NCBI GenBank assembly: GCA_002491115.1
Contig: DKVI01000026.1
Span: 1-17,202 of the forward strand
Origin: Lachnospiraceae bacterium UBA7182
Lineage (GTDB): Bacteria; Bacillota; Clostridia; Lachnospirales; Lachnospiraceae
Reading direction: 5' to 3'
Length of the DNA stretch: 17,202 nt
Translations under genes and position numbers: made by a program
Shown: positions 13,550-17,202 of the stretch, piece after piece
Layout of the letters: each line of letters starts with the position of its first letter
Position numbering within the stretch: the first letter of the stretch is position 1
The notes under the pieces: generated by a model
What the model saw: the letters and a program-made list of their open reading frames with translations, nothing else
Databases searched by the model: none
What the model was told of the DNA's origin: nothing

Positions 13550-14500
13550 ATGCAGTTTACGGAACAGGAATTAGGCGGAAATGTAAGGAAGATCTGCGAA
13601 GACGAAACCTGCACGGTTTTTCAGGTAAAGGATGACAGCGGCGAGGGGCTGATGACCGTCTACCAGGTATTCAAGGGATGCTGCCTGATTTACAATGATT
13701 TTCATTTGAAAGAATGCTGTTCCGGATTTAAACCAAATGCTGAAATATTCTGCATTGACCATTGCAGGGAGGGGCGAATCGAGTGGTGTATGGATAAAAA
13801 GCGGTATGTCTATGTGGAGTCCGGGGATATGCAGGTAAATTCCAGAGAACAGCACTCTTCCAAATTCCTTTTCCCGCTGAACCATTATCATGGACTGACC
13901 ATAGGTTTTGACATTGCGGAGGCGGAAGATTCCCTGCTTCATGTGATGGAGGGATTTTCTGTTGATATCAAGAAGCTGAGGAGCAAATTTTCTCCGGATG
14001 GACATACCTTTATTATGAGGGCGGGAGCGCGGATCAGCCATATCTTTTCGGAACTGTACGATCTGCCGGAACACGTAAGGCTGTCTTATTTCAAGATAAA
14101 GGTTCTGGAACTTTTACTGTTCCTGGAGACTCTGGATGTGCCGGCAGGAGGAGAGGAACGGCCATATTTCTATAAAACACAGGTGGATAAGGTAAAGGAT
14201 ATTGCCGCTCTGCTGACGGAAAATCTGGAGCATTGGTATACCCTTGAGGAATTATCGGAGCAGTTTTCATTTCCGATGACTTCTTTAAAACAGTGCTTTA
14301 AGGGGGTTTATGGATGTTCTATAGCCGCATATATGAAGGAGTACCGCATGAATGCCGCAGCCGTTATGCTGAAAAATACGCAGGATTCCGTGATTTCTGT
14401 TGCAGAAAGGGTTGGTTACAGCAATCCGGGAAAATTTGCGTCTGCCTTCCGCAGCGTGCTTGGCGTTACGCCTACCGAATACAGAAAATCTTCCGACTGA
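13550..14500 (+). CDS. AraC-family transcriptional regulator
   Basis: 316 aa from ATG 13550, chosen because GAGGAG (13534-13539) lies 10 bases upstream; the earlier ATG 13526 has no ribosome site. The C-terminal double helix-turn-helix is clear: YTLEELSEQFSFPMTSLKQC with CFKGVYGCSIAAYMKEYRMN, then VISVAERVGYSNPGKFASAF and the closing RSVLGVTPTEYRK. The N-terminal 200 residues are probably the ligand-sensing part (SSKFLFPLNHYHGLTIGFDI in the middle). Regulators of this type (YbtA-like) commonly precede siderophore-import ABC pairs, and here two ABC genes follow. It probably activates them in response to an imported metallophore or cofactor. It starts just after the ECF remnant. Confidence 0.9.
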   Translation: MQFTEQELGGNVRKICEDETCTVFQVKDDSGEGLMTVYQVFKGCCLIYNDFHLKECCSGFKPNAEIFCIDHCREGRIEWCMDKKRYVYVESGDMQVNSREQHSSKFLFPLNHYHGLTIGFDIAEAEDSLLHVMEGFSVDIKKLRSKFSPDGHTFIMRAGARISHIFSELYDLPEHVRLSYFKIKVLELLLFLETLDVPAGGEERPYFYKTQVDKVKDIAALLTENLEHWYTLEELSEQFSFPMTSLKQCFKGVYGCSIAAYMKEYRMNAAAVMLKNTQDSVISVAERVGYSNPGKFASAFRSVLGVTPTEYRKSSD

Positions 14501-14504
14501 TTGG

Positions 14505-14520
14505 ATTAGCTGAAACTAAC
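14505..14520. promoter_or_regulatory. DtxR-type operator candidate, site 3 (ATTAG-N6-CTAAC)
   Basis: ATTAG (14505-14509) and CTAAC (14516-14520) are separated by CTGAAA. The arms and spacing match sites 1 and 2 almost 11 kb away. It lies 5 bases after the AraC stop and 90 bases before the ABC start, so it probably controls the ABC pair. I found no good -35/-10 next to it. Confidence 0.62.
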
Positions 14521-14553
14521 CGGAGCGGAAAAGCAGGCAGTTCCGATGATAAA

Positions 14554-14591
14554 ATAAATGTGTCCCTGGGAGGCAGGGACACATTTATATT
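14554..14591 (+). terminator. Perfect 15-bp hairpin between AraC and the ABC pair
   Basis: ATAAATGTGTCCCTG (14554-14568) and CAGGGACACATTTAT (14574-14588) are exact complements around GGAGG, followed by ATTTTATC. A-rich upstream and T-rich downstream flanks make it work as a bidirectional terminator. The ABC ribosome site (AGGAGG) follows within 10 bases. It may end the AraC mRNA, attenuate readthrough, or form the 5' end of a processed ABC mRNA. Confidence 0.68.
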
Positions 14592-14609
14592 TTATCAGGA
14601 GGTCATGCT

Positions 14610-16403
14610 ATGAAACATAAAAAAGGAACCTTTCAAACGGTGTTTTCCTTTGCGGGACAATGCCGGTGGAAGATGGTTTTTTCCGTGCTGTTTGCGGTAT
14701 GCAGCGTTGCGGGAGGTCTTTTGCCCTATTTGGGCGTTTACCGTATCATTTTGATTTTCTTTGAGGGAGAGCCGACAATGGCAGAGATCATGACGTGGAT
14801 AGGCTTAAGTACGGCGGGGTATCTGGCAAAACAGATTTTCCATGCCCTCTCTACATCGTTTTCACACATTTCGGCCTATCATATTCTGGAGAACATCCGT
14901 CTGGCCCTGTCGGAAAAAATGATGCGGATACCCCTTGGAAGCGTGCTTGCGAAAACGGCGGGAGAGTGGAAGAGCGTCATCGTGGACCGGGTGGAAACCA
15001 TTGAGCTGCCATTGGCGCATATGATTCCGGAGGGAATCTCCAACCTGCTCCTTCCTGTCTGTGTTTTTCTCTATATGCTTATATTGGACTGGAAGATTGC
15101 ACTTGCCGCACTGGTATGCGTGCCAATAGGGGCAGTGGTATACGGAATTATGATGAAAAGCTACAGTTCCCAATATGACAAATATATGAAAGCGTCTAAT
15201 CATGTGAACAGCGTCATTATTGAATACATGGAAGGCATCCAGGTGATCAAGGCGTTCAATCAGTCTACAGGCTCTTATCAGAAGTATGCGGATTCCGTGG
15301 AGAGCTTTAAAAATTTTACGCTGGACTGGTTCCGCTCTACATGGGGTCTTATGAATCTGGGCGCCGCTATTCTGCCGTCAACACTGTTAGGGATATTGCC
15401 GGTGAGTGTTCTTCTGTATCTTTCGGGAGAAATGGCTCCTGCAGGGATTACTTTGGCGATCATATTATCTTTGAGCATCATCGGGCCGGTAAGCTGGTTT
15501 AACAATGCGGTCAATGATTTTAAGTCTATCCAGTATGCCATCCGTGATGTAAATGAAGTGCTGGATATTCCAGAACTTGCAGATGCGAAAAGGGAGGTTC
15601 CCTTGAAAAATTATGAAATATCCTTAAACCAGGTGTGCTTTGCCTATAACGAGCAGGACGGCGATGTTTTGCATGAGATTGACCTTACGCTGCCGCAGGG
15701 AACCTTTACTGCGCTGGTGGGACCGTCGGGAGGCGGAAAGTCCACTGTGGCGAAGCTGATTGCGAGATTTTGGGATGTGACAAAGGGAAGCATAACCATT
15801 GGAGGAACGGACATCAGGAATATTCCGTTGTCACAGCTTGCCAGAATCGTAAGTTTTGTATCGCAGGACAATTTTCTGTTTAACTGTTCCCTGCTTGAGA
15901 ATATCCGCCTGGGAAAACCGGATGCTTCTGATGAGGAGGTGTTTGCGGCGGCAAGGGCGGCACGTTGTGAGGAATTTATAGGCAGACTGGATAAGGGGTG
16001 GAATACTCCTGCCGGGGAGGCAGGAGGAAAGCTTTCAGGCGGTGAACGGCAGAGAATTGCGATTGCCCGTGCTATCTTGAAACATGCCCCGATCGTTATA
16101 CTTGATGAGGCGACTGCATTTACCGATCCGGAAAATGAGGCGCAGCTTCAGGCGTCCATTGCAGGACTGACTAAGGGCAAGACGCTTCTTGTGATTGCTC
16201 ACAGGCTTTCCACCATAAAGAATGCGGAGAATATTATTGTGCTGTGTGACGGCAGTGTGGAGGCGCACGGCAGGCAGGAAGAACTGCTTAAGAATTGTCC
16301 TCTGTATAAAGAAATGTGGGAAGCGCACATTGGTGCAAAGAGCTGGTCAGTGGGAAATAGTGATATAAACCAAATGGGAAAGGAGGGTGCTTGCAATGTT
16401 TAA
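14610..16403 (+). CDS. ABC transporter ATP-binding/permease subunit, YbtP/IrtA-like (first of pair)
   Basis: 597 aa; AGGAGG precedes ATG 14610. The membrane domain (about 20-320, six predicted helices) is fused to a nucleotide-binding domain: Walker A GPSGGGKST (371-379), Q-loop SQD, signature LSGGERQR (475-482), Walker B IVILDEATAFTDPENE (495-510) and H-loop His531. DEATAFxDPENE is a feature I associate with exporter-fold pairs that import siderophores (YbtPQ, IrtAB), so metallophore uptake is favoured over drug export. The ABC gene that follows overlaps it by 8 bases, giving a heterodimer. Expression is probably governed by the AraC regulator upstream and the operator at 14505. Confidence 0.9.
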   Translation: MKHKKGTFQTVFSFAGQCRWKMVFSVLFAVCSVAGGLLPYLGVYRIILIFFEGEPTMAEIMTWIGLSTAGYLAKQIFHALSTSFSHISAYHILENIRLALSEKMMRIPLGSVLAKTAGEWKSVIVDRVETIELPLAHMIPEGISNLLLPVCVFLYMLILDWKIALAALVCVPIGAVVYGIMMKSYSSQYDKYMKASNHVNSVIIEYMEGIQVIKAFNQSTGSYQKYADSVESFKNFTLDWFRSTWGLMNLGAAILPSTLLGILPVSVLLYLSGEMAPAGITLAIILSLSIIGPVSWFNNAVNDFKSIQYAIRDVNEVLDIPELADAKREVPLKNYEISLNQVCFAYNEQDGDVLHEIDLTLPQGTFTALVGPSGGGKSTVAKLIARFWDVTKGSITIGGTDIRNIPLSQLARIVSFVSQDNFLFNCSLLENIRLGKPDASDEEVFAAARAARCEEFIGRLDKGWNTPAGEAGGKLSGGERQRIAIARAILKHAPIVILDEATAFTDPENEAQLQASIAGLTKGKTLLVIAHRLSTIKNAENIIVLCDGSVEAHGRQEELLKNCPLYKEMWEAHIGAKSWSVGNSDINQMGKEGACNV

Positions 16404-17202
16404 GACCGTGAAGCGAATCATCAACTGGACGGGAGAATATAAGAAAAGGCTCTATCTGGGATTTTTGTGGTCGTTTTTGCAGACTATGTTCACCGCGTTG
16501 CCTATCATGGGAGCGGCATATTTTCTGGATCTGATGATTAAGGACAGCCGGGAAGAACTGGAAATGAGGCCGGTCATGGCGCTTTATGCGTTGATTTTTA
16601 TGGTAGTTTCTATTGCCGGCAGGTTCCTGTTTTCCTATCTGCGGGCTACCTGGCAGGAGAGCATTGCGTATGAAAAAACGGCGCAGGAGAGAATTGAGAT
16701 TGGAAATATTCTAAAGCGGGTTTCCCTCGGCTTTTTTGACAAAAACAATACTGGAGAAATTGCCGGCGCGGTCACAACGGATCTTTCCGTATATGAGATG
16801 TATGCCATGAAAATGACGGATGTGATTATCGGAGCGTATATCCATGTGGCAGCCATGATATTATGTCTGTTGTTTTTCTCCTGGCAGGTGGCGCTGATCG
16901 CATTGGCAGGCGTCATGCTTTCTGCATTCTTCCTGCATCTGATGAGCCTGTCCAGCCATAAAAATGCCATTGTACATCAAAAGGCGCAGAATACAATGAT
17001 TACCTCGGTGATAGAATTTATCCGGGGCATTGCCGTGGTAAAGGCATACGGGCAGGAAGGCGTATCTGTACAGGGGATTAAAGATGCATTCCGTGAACAC
17101 CGCAGAATCAATATTAAAATAGAGCTTGATTATGTGTGGTGCAATGGACTGCATCAGCTTTCCTGCAAACTGGCGTCGGTGGGAATTGTGCTGATGTCAG
17201 CA
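16396..17202 (+). CDS. ABC transporter ATP-binding/permease subunit, second of pair (3' cut by window)
   Basis: ATG 16396 overlaps the end of the preceding ABC gene by 8 bases and follows AGGAGGG at 16381-16387. The frame is open for 269 codons to the edge. Visible is the exporter-type membrane domain: hydrophobic segments near the start (LYLGFLWSFLQTMFTALPIM) and further on (ALYALIFMVVSIAGRFLF). The intracellular coupling part GFFDKNNTGEIAGAVTTDLS and the VIEFIRGIAVVKAYGQE element are typical of these transporters. The nucleotide-binding domain lies beyond the window. It should pair with the 597-aa subunit as a heterodimer for metallophore or related uptake. The fragment at 1-285 has the kind of C-terminus expected for this partner, but it belongs to another gene upstream. 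Confidence 0.9.
   Translation, partial: MFKTVKRIINWTGEYKKRLYLGFLWSFLQTMFTALPIMGAAYFLDLMIKDSREELEMRPVMALYALIFMVVSIAGRFLFSYLRATWQESIAYEKTAQERIEIGNILKRVSLGFFDKNNTGEIAGAVTTDLSVYEMYAMKMTDVIIGAYIHVAAMILCLLFFSWQVALIALAGVMLSAFFLHLMSLSSHKNAIVHQKAQNTMITSVIEFIRGIAVVKAYGQEGVSVQGIKDAFREHRRINIKIELDYVWCNGLHQLSCKLASVGIVLMSA

Noticed and set aside
1..17202. CRISPR array, tRNA/rRNA genes, riboswitch, insertion sequence or integrase
   Set aside because: I looked for regular repeats, conserved RNA cores, transposase motifs and terminal repeats and recognised none; a covariance-model search would be decisive for RNAs.

Overview
The window looks like a chromosomal or accessory region of a gut-type Clostridia bacterium (Bacillota, probably Lachnospiraceae). 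The reasons are strong AGGAGG ribosome sites, moderate GC, and families typical of that group (a DUF6110-like protein with an HMA-type P-ATPase, an MptD-like ECF remnant, a short DtxR regulator, a YbtP/Q- or IrtA-like ABC pair). The genus cannot be fixed from the sequence. Every convincing gene lies on the + strand.

Layout. (1) 1-285 is the 3' end of an ABC exporter-type subunit, followed by a possible 45-codon ORF. (2) 539-3029 is a compact metal-transport unit: a 26-aa membrane microprotein, a DUF6110-like protein and a 693-aa heavy-metal P-type ATPase, closed by a strong hairpin at 3040-3078. (3) 3030-3702 is mostly non-coding, with several hairpins, one possible small membrane ORF, and then a good promoter with two RTTAG-N6-CTAAC operator-like repeats. 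(4) 3703-9828 is a tightly packed run: an HMA metal-binding protein, a SAM methyltransferase, an isoprenylcysteine-methyltransferase-like membrane enzyme, a small membrane protein, a second SAM methyltransferase, a DtxR-family repressor with a TTG start, a 36-aa membrane protein, a remnant of another methyltransferase, a metallo-beta-lactamase/ketopantoate-reductase fusion, and an LCM-type O-methyltransferase. (5) 9833-13526 is a damaged stretch: a frameshifted DUF6796-like membrane protein, an alpha/beta hydrolase with a foreign-looking tail, fragments of a membrane protein, a multiply broken second hydrolase, two intact membrane paralogues, and an MptD/EcfA chimera lacking the middle of the ECF operon. 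(6) 13550-17202 holds an AraC regulator, a third RTTAG-N6-CTAAC site, a perfect 15-bp hairpin and an ABC exporter-fold pair of the siderophore-import type; the second subunit runs off the window.

How it may fit together (inference): a DtxR-like metal sensor encoded inside the locus probably binds the three shared operators, controlling both the HMA/methyltransferase run and the AraC-adjacent ABC pair. This would link metal status, probably iron, to several methyltransferases of unknown substrate and to a metallophore-type transporter. Three paralogous membrane proteins sharing an IDxLWxxxxK...GTE signature recur in the locus and have no function I can name. Several genes between about 6.95 and 13.5 kb keep their ends but have lost the middle, or carry frameshifts, so the locus appears to be partly decaying.
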